A stretch of 38,326 nucleotides of DNA from Opitutaceae bacterium (GTDB lineage: Bacteria; Verrucomicrobiota; Verrucomicrobiia; Opitutales; Opitutaceae): positions 1 to 38,326 of the forward strand of contig JAGYIG010000033.1 in assembly GCA_018402455.1 (NCBI GenBank), written 5' to 3'. Numbering within the stretch: the first letter of the stretch is position 1; each line of letters opens with the position of its first letter. Of the stretch, positions 23,292 to 31,001 are shown piece by piece. The notes under the pieces are model-generated. The model was given only the letters and a program-made list of their open reading frames with translations, was not told the origin of the DNA and did not search any database. The position numbers and the translations under genes were made by a program.

Positions 23292-25358
23292 TCACCGGTA
23301 GCTGAGCACGATGCCGGTGTGCATGCGGAAGGTGGGCACCTGCACGGTGGTGGTTCCCCCGCTCTGGGAAAACGCCAGCGACTCACCGGAAGGGATCGCT
23401 TTGACCGCGGTGACGGTTTCGGGCACGCGAACATCGATCCTCACATCCGCAAGGGGCGGCAGGTCTTCGATGACTTTCACGTCACCGCGTTGGAGGGGCG
23501 GACCGTAAAGCAGGTGCGCCACGTAGCGTTGGTCGTCGGCTTGTTTGAGTAAACTGACCCGCCCGGCACTGGGCAGTCCGGCGACGCGGAGGCTGTGCGG
23601 GGGGTCGAGCAGGTCGATGGCCCCTTGGAGGAGATCCCGGTGCAAGCGCATCCCGTGGTGGTAATACATGCGGTCAAACGGATGGGCGAAAAAGATCACG
23701 TTGCCGCGCCGCACCACGGCCGGATAGACGGAATCTTCCAGTTGGTAGGGGGTGTTGAGATGGCTGGAGTAGGTCAGGTAGGTCCGGCTGAAATAAGGCT
23801 CGCGGATCATGGCCAGCGCTTCGCCGTCGGTGAGTTGGGTGCGCAGGCCCGGGGTGGTGTTGAGAAACGGAGTGGAGACGAGTTCGCGGCTGAGTGGCGC
23901 CTTCATCACGGTGTAGTCGATGTCGAAGCCGGCGGGCTCGAGGTAGGTGGAGCCCACTGCGAGGGCGAATTCATCGCCGGCGGGACCCATCGCGCCGGAG
24001 GCAAAGACGAGGAGCTTGCCGCCGCGGTCGACCCAAGCGTTGATGGCCTCGGCCGCGGTGGCCGACAAGCAAGGGGCACTGGGGATGACGAGGGCGGAGA
24101 GCTGATCGAGGTTGTGGAGATTCGCGATGACGAAATCATAGTGCATCTCCAATAACATGGTCGCCACGCCTTGGTCCGCCGCGTCTTCGAGGGTCAGCCA
24201 AAGGCCGAGTTGGGCGTAGGGGACGCCACCGACTCCGTAGTCTTCGATCTGCTCCACGTAGGCGTAGGCGCGCCCGATATTGCGGTAGGTTGCGATGTCC
24301 ATCTCACCGGACGGGTGGAGTTGATCACCGAAGTTGCAGGCCGCGCCGTGGGAAATCATGGCGGCAGCTTCGTAGGTCATGGCGTCCGCATGTTTGAAGC
24401 CGCCAAACTCACCCCACATCTTGTGGAATTTACCGCTCATCGCGAGGACGGGGGAACCCTCGCCCAAATGGAATTTGGCTTCGATGGGGAGTTTGTCGTA
24501 GCCGCCCCACACGGTCGGCAGGTCTTCGAGTTCCTGTTGCGTGTTCAGGTCGAACAGGCGCTCGCGGAACTGCATGCTGTTGCCTACGTGGGTGGCGGAA
24601 TTGAAGAAGACGGTGGCGTCGGGATGATGCTGGGCGATCAAGTCACGCAACTCCTGCATGTGTCGTTTGATCGAGAGGGTGTGGCTGCGGAGCACCGCTT
24701 CTTCGTCGGACAAGTCGACGCCCTCCGTTGCCAGGCGGTCGCGGCAGGCGTCGCAGTAGCAGGCCGTGTCGTTGTAGATATCAAAGAAGAATCCATCGAC
24801 GGCGTAGCGCTCGCAGATCTCCGCGATCTGCGCCATGATGTGAGCGTGGTAGGGCCCCGAGGCGGCGGCGCAGAGTTTTTTCCACCCCCAGGGCTTGGGC
24901 GCCAGAGAGTCGGCGGGCTCGTCGAATGTGCCGTTGACTTTGATGGTGCCGTCGGCGTGGCGGGAGCACCACTCGGGGTGTTTTTCCGCATCGGTGGCGG
25001 ACCAGCCGATCGTGTAGTAGATCGGACAACGCACGCCGATCTCGTGGCAGGCTTCGATTTGGGCGCCGAGGAGATCGAAGTCCAAATTTGGATGCATCGT
25101 GCCCACCTCGGTGGGGTAGTAGCTCCAACTGTGGTGCCCCTTCCCGAAGAGGTTGATCTGGTTCACGTGCCCGGCTTGAAGAGCGGCTTGGAATTGAGCC
25201 TTGGAGAACCGTTTGCCGATGTCGGGGATGTGCTCCGACGTATGGAAGTCGAGGTGCACTTGGCGGGTGGGCAAGGGAACGGGGTTGGCCGCGGAGGAAA
25301 CGGAAGCACACATCAGGGTGAGAGCGAAGCAGGGCAGGGCGAGGGCGCGTGAGTTCAC
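23292..25358 (-). CDS. secreted GHL6-type glycoside hydrolase (fucosidase superfamily-like)
   Basis: 688 residues starting at a GTG, with a signal peptide ending near SSAANP. The N-terminal barrel shows VHLDFHTSEHIPDIGKRF, VNQINLFGKGHHSWSYYPTEVG, RCPIYYTIGWSATDAEKHPEWC and AVDGFFFDIYNDTACYCDACRDRL. This pattern belongs to hypothetical glycosyl hydrolase family GHL6, allied to GH29-type and beta-galactosidase-like barrels; the Asp in FFFDIYN is a candidate catalytic residue. A trimerisation-like flavodoxin fold (LSALVIPSAPCLSATAAEAINAWVDRGGKLLVFASG) and a beta domain follow. Substrate is unproven; placement 31 bp after the fucose-isomerase-like gene in the same direction suggests release of fucose or a related deoxysugar. 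Confidence 0.72.
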   Translation of the reverse strand: MNSRALALPCFALTLMCASVSSAANPVPLPTRQVHLDFHTSEHIPDIGKRFSKAQFQAALQAGHVNQINLFGKGHHSWSYYPTEVGTMHPNLDFDLLGAQIEACHEIGVRCPIYYTIGWSATDAEKHPEWCSRHADGTIKVNGTFDEPADSLAPKPWGWKKLCAAASGPYHAHIMAQIAEICERYAVDGFFFDIYNDTACYCDACRDRLATEGVDLSDEEAVLRSHTLSIKRHMQELRDLIAQHHPDATVFFNSATHVGNSMQFRERLFDLNTQQELEDLPTVWGGYDKLPIEAKFHLGEGSPVLAMSGKFHKMWGEFGGFKHADAMTYEAAAMISHGAACNFGDQLHPSGEMDIATYRNIGRAYAYVEQIEDYGVGGVPYAQLGLWLTLEDAADQGVATMLLEMHYDFVIANLHNLDQLSALVIPSAPCLSATAAEAINAWVDRGGKLLVFASGAMGPAGDEFALAVGSTYLEPAGFDIDYTVMKAPLSRELVSTPFLNTTPGLRTQLTDGEALAMIREPYFSRTYLTYSSHLNTPYQLEDSVYPAVVRRGNVIFFAHPFDRMYYHHGMRLHRDLLQGAIDLLDPPHSLRVAGLPSAGRVSLLKQADDQRYVAHLLYGPPLQRGDVKVIEDLPPLADVRIDVRVPETVTAVKAIPSGESLAFSQSGGTTTVQVPTFRMHTGIVLSYR

Positions 25359-25389
25359 GGCATGGGGAGGGGAGGGTTATTTGGTAGGA

Positions 25390-26259
25390 CTAGAAGGGAT
25401 AACCATCGGCTTTGGTGCCACAGAGGCTGACCTCGAGGCCGAGCTCGCGGGCGAGAGCCGCTTTGGTGTAGACGGCGAGGTCGGCCTCGTCGGCGGATTT
25501 TGCGTAGGCGACCTGGATATGATTGGCGGCGTGGCGCGCCATCATCTCGTCGCGCGAGACGCCGTAAGTGACGGCGTGCATGATGGGCCACTCCGGCGAG
25601 GTTTCCTGCCAGCGGCGTTCGGTCTCGGCCCGGGGGAGTTTGACGACCTTGGCGCGCCCGAGGTCCATTTTGAGTTTACCGTCGGCGACGAACACCCGGC
25701 TCCAGACGATCTCACCGGGTTTGGCGATACCGCGGACGGTGCCCCCGCCGAGACGGAAATACATGGGTGGTTGGCGATGGGAGTCGGTGCCCCGGTAGCC
25801 GCCGATATGATGGGCGGGGGGTGCGGCGCCGGAAATCAGAAACACCCAGACGTAGTCGTCGACCGTGCCGGTGGCATCGAAGTCTCCCCAGCGCAGATCG
25901 TGCAGGGTGTTTTCCACCGGTTGACCGAGCGCCCGGTGCACCCGGTAGGTCATGAGGCTGTCGAGTCCGGCACATTCGTCCGCTTCGTTGAAGTGGAGGA
26001 TGGGCTGGCCCGCGCGGATGACTTTGCCGGCGGTGGTCTTAACGGGTGGGCGGATGGAATTGTTGAGCAATCCCTCGACGAGGTCGGAGGCGGGGAGAAG
26101 GTCTTTGAGCCCCTGTTGGTATTGGATGCCGATGGCGTCGCAGCCGAACTCTTCGGCGATGCGAGCGGCGGCGATACATAGTACTGTTAAGTAAATGTAA
26201 TATACCATGCATTTTCGTTTTTGCCGAAATGAAAGGTCATGCCCTTTTTGATCAACCAA
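25390..26259 (-). CDS. L-fucose isomerase-like protein, C-terminal part (frame disrupted)
   Basis: This frame carries the second half of a fucose/arabinose-isomerase-like protein. Homology begins at about 26175 with [38 protein letters not shown], and continues through [72 protein letters not shown] and [12 protein letters not shown]. Glu and His residues in the HFNEADE and RHAANH segments are candidate metal or substrate ligands. Residues upstream of 26175 are not homologous, and the frame is offset from that of the N-terminal part, which ends at 26187. Between them lies a 32-base AT-rich stretch. The function of the whole is discussed under the N-terminal part. Confidence 0.78.
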   Translation of the reverse strand: MVDQKGHDLSFRQKRKCMVYYIYLTVLCIAAARIAEEFGCDAIGIQYQQGLKDLLPASDLVEGLLNNSIRPPVKTTAGKVIRAGQPILHFNEADECAGLDSLMTYRVHRALGQPVENTLHDLRWGDFDATGTVDDYVWVFLISGAAPPAHHIGGYRGTDSHRQPPMYFRLGGGTVRGIAKPGEIVWSRVFVADGKLKMDLGRAKVVKLPRAETERRWQETSPEWPIMHAVTYGVSRDEMMARHAANHIQVAYAKSADEADLAVYTKAALARELGLEVSLCGTKADGYPF

Positions 26260-27011
26260 TCGAAAACGGCCCGGGCCTCCTTGAGCTTCACTTGGGTGGC
26301 GCCGTAGTAGAGGGCGGATTGCGAGAGCCGTTCCTTGTAGACCCCGGTGCTAAACAACAGGTGGTCGGGGATGATGGCGTTGAACATGCCCATGCAGCCC
26401 TCGTCGAAGACGCCCATGATGGCCTTGCGGCGCTGTAATTCACCCGCGATTTCGCGGGCGGTGCGGGTGGCTTGCGGGGGCACCTTGGCCTCGGTGATGG
26501 CGTGGACGTGTTTTTGCGGATGGGTCAGCAAGCCCGCTTGCAGCCAACGGCTCAGGCCCTGTCGAAAAAAGTCGTCGGTGAAATCCACCGACCACAGGGT
26601 CGAGAATCGCACGCCCGCCTTGAGGAGCGATCCGTTCAGGTTGAGCATGCCGACCAACCCGGGGAAGGTGCCCGACCAATTGGCGATGGTCAGAATGGGG
26701 GCCCGGTGAGTGATGAGGCCGTGCAATACGTGATGGGAGTATTGCCACACACTCTCGGCCACGACGAGCGGGGTGTCCGGATCGATGTCAGCAAAAATCT
26801 TCATACCCTCTTTTTGCGAAGCGATGAAGCCGTGTTTTTGGTCCGGCTGGTAGGCGTGGGCGCGCTCGAGCGTGTAGCCCAGATCAGCGAAGACTTGGGT
26901 GAGTTTTGCCTCCATGGCGGCCTGGGCCGGCCAAGTGGCCTGATTGGCGGAGAGGCGAAGATCACCGGAGGCGATGAGCAGAACTTTGCGAGGGGAGGAT
27001 TTGGGTTTCAT
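26187..27011 (-). CDS. L-fucose isomerase-like protein, N-terminal part (frame disrupted)
   Basis: 274 residues from the ATG at 27011. [76 protein letters not shown], and [38 protein letters not shown] match a family annotated as fucose isomerases in Verrucomicrobiota and Planctomycetota (roughly 460-480 residues), related to FucI/AraA-type ketol isomerases. Homology ends at FHFGKNENA (26208); the last six residues and the stop fall in an AT-rich stretch, after which the rest of the enzyme resumes in another frame. It is the first gene of the operon with the GHL6 glycosidase and diverges from an AraC regulator, so deoxysugar catabolism is the likely role. Exact sugar unknown. Confidence 0.78.
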   Translation of the reverse strand: MKPKSSPRKVLLIASGDLRLSANQATWPAQAAMEAKLTQVFADLGYTLERAHAYQPDQKHGFIASQKEGMKIFADIDPDTPLVVAESVWQYSHHVLHGLITHRAPILTIANWSGTFPGLVGMLNLNGSLLKAGVRFSTLWSVDFTDDFFRQGLSRWLQAGLLTHPQKHVHAITEAKVPPQATRTAREIAGELQRRKAIMGVFDEGCMGMFNAIIPDHLLFSTGVYKERLSQSALYYGATQVKLKEARAVFDWLIKKGMTFHFGKNENAWYITFT

Positions 27012-27133
27012 GGATAAAGCAGTGGGGTGAGGTGAAGTTGAAAGTAGCCGGTGAGGGGCGGAGCGCCAGTTTACTTAAAAATGGGCCAATTGAGGATGGA
27101 TATTGTTTCACCAAACATGGATAAAAGTAAGCG

Positions 27134-28009
27134 ATGGATCCCAATCTTCCCGCCAAAGGGAAACGCTACATTTCCGTCCAGACCCGTGGCGACTATTTCT
27201 TCCTGGAACTGGGGGGGCGCCGCACGGGAGCCCTCGGAGTGGCGATGGGGGGCCGGGAGTATTGTCCCGCCGACTATTTGGTGCAGCGGCAGTCGTTTCC
27301 GTGGGTGACTTTGGAGTATGTGGCTGCGGGGGAGGGTGAGGTGCGGGTGGGCGATGGGCCCGTCGAGCCCCTGCGAGCCGGGACGGTTTCCGCCTATGAC
27401 CCCGACCAGCCCCTCCAGCTGCGCACGACGGGGGCGCCGATGACCAAATATTTTGTCGCGCTGAGTGGGGAAGGGGCGCGACAGGCCGTAACCCAGCCGG
27501 TCAATCTGTGGTGCACCTGCCGGCATTTTGGCGGGCATGGGGAGATTCGGGAAGTATTTGATATGCTGATACGAGAAGGGCAGGAAGGCATGGCCAACGT
27601 GGGGGAGATTTGTGTGAATCTGCTGCAGCGCCTGCAGCTTAAACTGCAGCAGGCGCAGATCGTCCGCGGCACGGCGCACGATCAATCCCGCCAACGGTTC
27701 TTGCGCTGCAAGGCCGCCATTGACGCGAACCCCTCGGGTTTTGCTTCGTTGGAGCGACTCGTCGTCGAAACGGGAGTGAATCGACCGCTGCTCTACAGCC
27801 TGTTTCGGCGCTTTCAGGGGGTGTCGCCCTACCAATACATCATGCGCCAAAAGATGAATCGCGCGGCACATGACCTCTTGGCGAGCAATGCGCGGGTGCA
27901 GGATATTGCGGCGGAATTTGGCTTTGCCGACCCGCTGCACTTTTCGCGGGTGTTCCGCAAGGTGCACGGGGTTTCCCCGGCGAAGTGGCGTCGGATGGTG
28001 CGGGACTGA
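27134..28009 (+). CDS. AraC family transcriptional regulator
   Basis: 291 residues. An N-terminal cupin-like ligand-binding domain (about 45-120, YVAAGEGEVRVGDGPVEPLRAGTVSAYDPDQP) is joined to a C-terminal double helix-turn-helix (about 190-288). The second recognition region VQDIAAEFGFADPLHFSRVFRKVHGVSPAKWRR is the AraC/XylS signature. ATG at 27134; the 122-bp spacer to the divergent isomerase gene is AT-richer than its flanks and contains TTTACTT and AAAGTAA half-sites at about 27070 and 27125. It is probably the sugar-responsive activator of the isomerase-GHL6 operon, inferred from its divergent position. Confidence 0.9.
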   Translation: MDPNLPAKGKRYISVQTRGDYFFLELGGRRTGALGVAMGGREYCPADYLVQRQSFPWVTLEYVAAGEGEVRVGDGPVEPLRAGTVSAYDPDQPLQLRTTGAPMTKYFVALSGEGARQAVTQPVNLWCTCRHFGGHGEIREVFDMLIREGQEGMANVGEICVNLLQRLQLKLQQAQIVRGTAHDQSRQRFLRCKAAIDANPSGFASLERLVVETGVNRPLLYSLFRRFQGVSPYQYIMRQKMNRAAHDLLASNARVQDIAAEFGFADPLHFSRVFRKVHGVSPAKWRRMVRD

Positions 28010-28026
28010 GGCTCCGCCCTCAGTCC
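28003..28026 (+). terminator. hairpin at the AraC stop codon
   Basis: Perfect 9-bp inverted repeat (GGACTGAGG at 28003-28011, CCTCAGTCC at 28018-28026) with loop CTCCGC, overlapping the regulator's TGA. No T-tract follows. It also marks the exact boundary where a DUF533-like remnant begins, so it may be a recombination or insertion scar rather than a terminator. Confidence 0.4.
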
Positions 28027-28202
28027 ACGACGTGGCCGCTTTGGCGGAAACCCCGGAGGAAGCGGCCGAGATCTATGGCGCGGCGCTGGCCGCGATTGAT
28101 CCCGACACCGTCGCCGAAAAGTTTTTCCTGCGCCAATTGGCTTCCGCCCTGAAGTTGGATCCGGCGCTCGTCTCCGAGATTCAGGCGGCGGCAGTCGCCT
28201 GA
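28023..28202 (+). pseudogene. C-terminal remnant of a DUF533 / TerB-like (YebE-type) protein
   Basis: About 59 codons ending in a TGA, reading LAETPEEAAEIYGAALAAID, PDTVAEKFFLRQLASALKLD and PALVSEIQAAAVA. The pattern of a Tyr-x-x-(A/S)-x-x-AIDxDTxAE-x-x-(F/Y)L-x-x-LA-x-x-L-x-LDPALV-x-x-(I/L) is the C-terminal helical end of DUF533/TerB-like inner-membrane-associated proteins (YebE), which are normally around 200 residues. No upstream portion exists in any frame: the segment begins right at the AraC stop. A GTG at 28032 could start a 56-residue peptide, but a gene fragment left by deletion is more likely. Confidence 0.6.
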
Positions 28203-28323
28203 GCCCTCCCGTTCGGCCGGCCGGAAAAGGCGGTGCGGCCCGGGCGGCGGCGGGGGGCAAACCGACCGGTGCGCTGACCCACATTTGCTTTCCAAATCCG
28301 GCCGCCGTCGCCAACGTGGTCGC

Positions 28324-29139
28324 ATGTTTGCCGCCTCCTCCCCTTTGATTACCGCCGCGCAACAGACGGATTTTGAGCAACAGGGCTACTGTGTCATACC
28401 CGGCCTTTATTCCGCCGAAGAAATAGCCGCCATCGAAGCCTTTTTTGAATCCTACAAACGGAACGGCCAGGCGGTCTACGACGAGAACCTGCGCTTCGAG
28501 GAATTGGACAAGACCAAGCAACAGGTGCGGGCGATGCACCCCCACCGGTTCAGCAAGCAGGTCGAGGGCTGGGCGCTGCAGGAGCGGGTGGTCGAAGTGC
28601 TCACGACGCTGTTGGGGCGTTCGCCCCTGCTGGCCCAGACCATGTATTATTTCAAACCTCCCGGCTCCAAAGGTCAGGGCATGCACCAGGACAATTTCTA
28701 TCTGTTGGCCCAACCCGCCTCGTGTATCGCGGCCTGGACGGCCATCGACGATGCCACGCTCGATAATGGCTGCCTACAGGTGGTGCCCGGTTCCCAGAGC
28801 GACGACATTCACTGCCCCTCGAGCGATGAGGGGTCTTGGCGGCACTACGGGGACAGCCATATTCGTCCCTTTCCTGCCGAGGCCAAACCGGTGCCGCTGG
28901 AGGTGCCGCGCGGATCGACGGTGTTTTTTGGCGGTCATCTCATCCATGGATCGGGTCCGAACCGGACCGCCGCCCGCAGCCGTCGGACTTTTATCAGTCA
29001 TTACGTGGATGAGGCAGTGGGACAAGTGGCGGAGTTCTTCCACCCCCTGCTCGACCGAGCCGGCCGGGAGGTCGCGGGCGTGACGGCGCCCACCGGTGGG
29101 GGGCCTTGTGGGGATGGTTGGCTCGGGGCCGCCCACTGA
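28324..29139 (+). CDS. phytanoyl-CoA dioxygenase (PhyH) family protein
   Basis: 271 residues from the ATG at 28324 (the frame opens at a TTG at 28285). Fe(II)/2-oxoglutarate dioxygenase fold: iron ligands H121 and D123 in GMHQDNFYL and a distal His, H208, in HLIHGSGPNRT, with an Arg nearby (ARSRRTF) to bind 2-oxoglutarate. The N-terminal DFEQQGYCVIPGLYSAEEIAAIEAFF is the PhyH entry motif, and WTAIDDATLDNGCLQVVPGS is typical. Many family members hydroxylate small molecules rather than phytanoyl-CoA, so the substrate is unknown. It follows the AraC regulator and the DUF533 remnant on the same strand. Confidence 0.87.
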   Translation: MFAASSPLITAAQQTDFEQQGYCVIPGLYSAEEIAAIEAFFESYKRNGQAVYDENLRFEELDKTKQQVRAMHPHRFSKQVEGWALQERVVEVLTTLLGRSPLLAQTMYYFKPPGSKGQGMHQDNFYLLAQPASCIAAWTAIDDATLDNGCLQVVPGSQSDDIHCPSSDEGSWRHYGDSHIRPFPAEAKPVPLEVPRGSTVFFGGHLIHGSGPNRTAARSRRTFISHYVDEAVGQVAEFFHPLLDRAGREVAGVTAPTGGGPCGDGWLGAAH

Positions 29140-29160
29140 GCATTTCCCCAAAAGCGGTAG

Positions 29161-29216
29161 GGGCTTCGCTTGACGAAGCCCGTTTCAGCTTGTCCGGCCC
29201 ACTCCGCCGCAGCGGG
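29161..29216. repeat. hairpin and dispersed repeat copy B (possible terminator of the dioxygenase gene)
   Basis: An 8-bp stem (GGGCTTCG / CGAAGCCC, loop CTTGA, 29161-29181) 21 bp after the dioxygenase stop, followed by GTTTC. It is part of repeat copy B, sharing GACGAAGCCCGTTTC and GCCGCAGCGGG with copy A at 23166-23196. The rest of the gap to 29423 holds no credible gene. Confidence 0.5.
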
Positions 29217-29423
29217 CGGCGTCAAGCACCGCCCCTATCCACTCCGACTGCGGCACCACCTCACTGCCCGGGAGGGACGACTTCCCTGTCGTCCGCACCT
29301 GCCCTCTTGGGTTTCAGCCGTTCAGGCCGCCCTCAGCGCACGCACGCTCCACCCCCGGCTCCGGGGTCAGCGATCCCGGCTGTCGTCAGGGTGGCCCTGC
29401 CACCGCGCTCAATTGTGGCCGTC

Positions 29424-30071
29424 TTACCCGGCCACCCCGAAAAGACGCCCCACCAAGGCGGTCAGCACCATCGCAAAGGATCCCCAGAAACACACGCGGA
29501 CGGCTCCCCGCATGGGTGAGGCGCCGCCCACAGCGGCAGCGATCGCGCCGAGTGCGCCCAACAGTCCGATTGCCAGAAGCGGGACCAGCCAGAGCAGTGC
29601 AGCGGTTGGGGCCAGGGTGGCGGTGGCAACGGGAACGGCGGCCCCCAGGGAAAATGCCACGGCCGACCACACCGCCGCTTGGATGGGGCGAGCGCCCAGC
29701 TCGGCGGTGATCCCGATCTCATCGCGGGCATGAGCCCCCAGCGCATCATGCACCATCAACTGGGAGGCGACCTCTTTGGCCAAGCCCTCGTCGAGGCCGC
29801 GTTCCCGATAGATGGCCGCCAATTCCTCCTCCTCGCCCGTCCGGTTGTTGGCGAGGGCGTCGGATTCCATTTTTAAATCGGCCCGCTCCGTGTCCTCCTG
29901 CGATTTGACCGATACATACTCGCCGGCGGCCATGGACATCGCCCCGGCCACCAGGCCAGCGGTCCCTGCCAGGATTATATTGCCCCTCGAGGCTTCTGCC
30001 GCCGCGACTCCCACAATGAGGCTGGCCGTGGATACGATACCGTCATTGGCCCCTAAAACGGCTGCCCGCAA
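29424..30071 (-). CDS. VIT1/CCC1 family membrane protein (iron/manganese transporter-like)
   Basis: At least 215 residues. RAAVLGANDGIVSTASLIVGVAAA is the family-defining first helix; GAMSMAAGEYVSVKSQEDTERADL is the second helix plus the metal-binding cytoplasmic region, with Glu-rich EEEELAAIYRERGLDEGLAKEVASQLMVHDALGAHARDEIG; three C-terminal helices follow. Members export or sequester Fe2+/Mn2+. The listed start is a TTG inside the conserved motif. In-frame coding similarity continues upstream (HHRIHRSGWLRAAVLG) to about 30119, where an AGGAGG-like sequence precedes an ATA-AAA-TTA codon run but no standard start, so the true start is probably near 30119 and either non-canonical or mis-sequenced. 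Confidence 0.85.
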   Translation of the reverse strand: MRAAVLGANDGIVSTASLIVGVAAAEASRGNIILAGTAGLVAGAMSMAAGEYVSVKSQEDTERADLKMESDALANNRTGEEEELAAIYRERGLDEGLAKEVASQLMVHDALGAHARDEIGITAELGARPIQAAVWSAVAFSLGAAVPVATATLAPTAALLWLVPLLAIGLLGALGAIAAAVGGASPMRGAVRVCFWGSFAMVLTALVGRLFGVAG

Positions 30072-30231
30072 CCACCCTGATCGGTGAATGCGGTGATGTT
30101 CTTTGTGATGTAATTTTATGGCGTTATTTTTCCTCCCGGCCTGGGTGACACCGAGATTGGCGATGGCCAGCGGTGATCAGCTTGGGGCAGATTAAACGAG
30201 TGGCGCCAATCCGCTTCGGTGGCAGGTGTGC

Positions 30232-30507
30232 TTAGGGTTCGGCATCGGCGAGTGACTCGGACCCAGGGGGGGCCTGTCTGCGAGCGGCCAGTTCCGCGCT
30301 GATTTGGCGTCGGCTGGCGAGTTGCACGAGGAACAGGAAGGCCGCCATCGTCACGGTAGAGATGAATACGGGGAGATTGGTTTTCCAGTAACCAAGCAGC
30401 ACCCAAGCCAAAATGATCACGGCGAAAATCGCCGTGGTCACTCCGTGGATTGTCTTGATTTTACGAAGTTTGTTTTCGAGTTCTGCCGTGGTCTTGGTTG
30501 CACTCAT
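30232..30507 (-). CDS. small two-helix membrane protein
   Basis: 91 residues: a charged N-terminus (TTAELENKLRKIKTIHGV), then two hydrophobic helices (TTAIFAVIILAWVLLGYW and VFISTVTMAAFLFLVQLA), then a basic, Gln/Ala-rich tail (SRRQISAELAARRQAPPGSES). I do not recognise the family. Good ATG at 30507. Same orientation as the VIT gene downstream but 160 bp from it. Confidence 0.55.
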   Translation of the reverse strand: MSATKTTAELENKLRKIKTIHGVTTAIFAVIILAWVLLGYWKTNLPVFISTVTMAAFLFLVQLASRRQISAELAARRQAPPGSESLADAEP

Positions 30508-30782
30508 TTTGCTTCAGGGTTCCAGGGGGTCTCCGATCCGTGAGTCGGTTTAGACGGGTTATGCTGACAGTGGTCCATAAAACGGAAAGCGCGAAAATGG
30601 GGGTCACGGGCCCACGGATAATCTGACGGCCTTGTTACAGGGGAATGAGTTCTTCGCTACCAGCGGATACGGGGGCGATGAGCCACCGCGACGGAGGGGG
30701 CGAACCGTCGGCGTAACCACTCAGTTACTTTGGCGGCATCCTAGGCTTGGCGCCGGCCCGGATTTACGTTCAGGTTCACGAC

Positions 30783-30998
30783 ATGAATGCCAAGCTCATG
30801 GTGGGATGGATGGTGGTAAGGGTCGCGGGAATCGCGCCGCCGGAGGAGTGGATCGTTGGTGAAGGGGACGATGAATTTCATCTGCAGGCGATCGCGCGGG
30901 ATGGGGCGAAGACGCCAACCGGGCGGTTTCGGTGCCGGGTGCGTTTAGTTAAGCCGGACCCGCTGAAGGAATTTGTGTCGTTCGGTCTTGAACGCTGA
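30783..30998 (+). CDS. small hypothetical protein coupled to acyltransferase
   Basis: A 71-residue ORF (MNAKLMVGWMVVRVAGIAPP...) from the ATG at 30783; the frame reaches a TTG at 30747. It ends in a TGA three bases before the acyltransferase ATG (TGA-GCC-ATG), so translation could be coupled. The C-terminal half (GRFRCRVRLVKPDPLKEFVSFG) looks like a folded beta-rich protein. No family recognised. The 275 bp upstream (30508-30782) has no other gene. Confidence 0.4.
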   Translation: MNAKLMVGWMVVRVAGIAPPEEWIVGEGDDEFHLQAIARDGAKTPTGRFRCRVRLVKPDPLKEFVSFGLER

Positions 30999-31001
30999 GC
31001 C

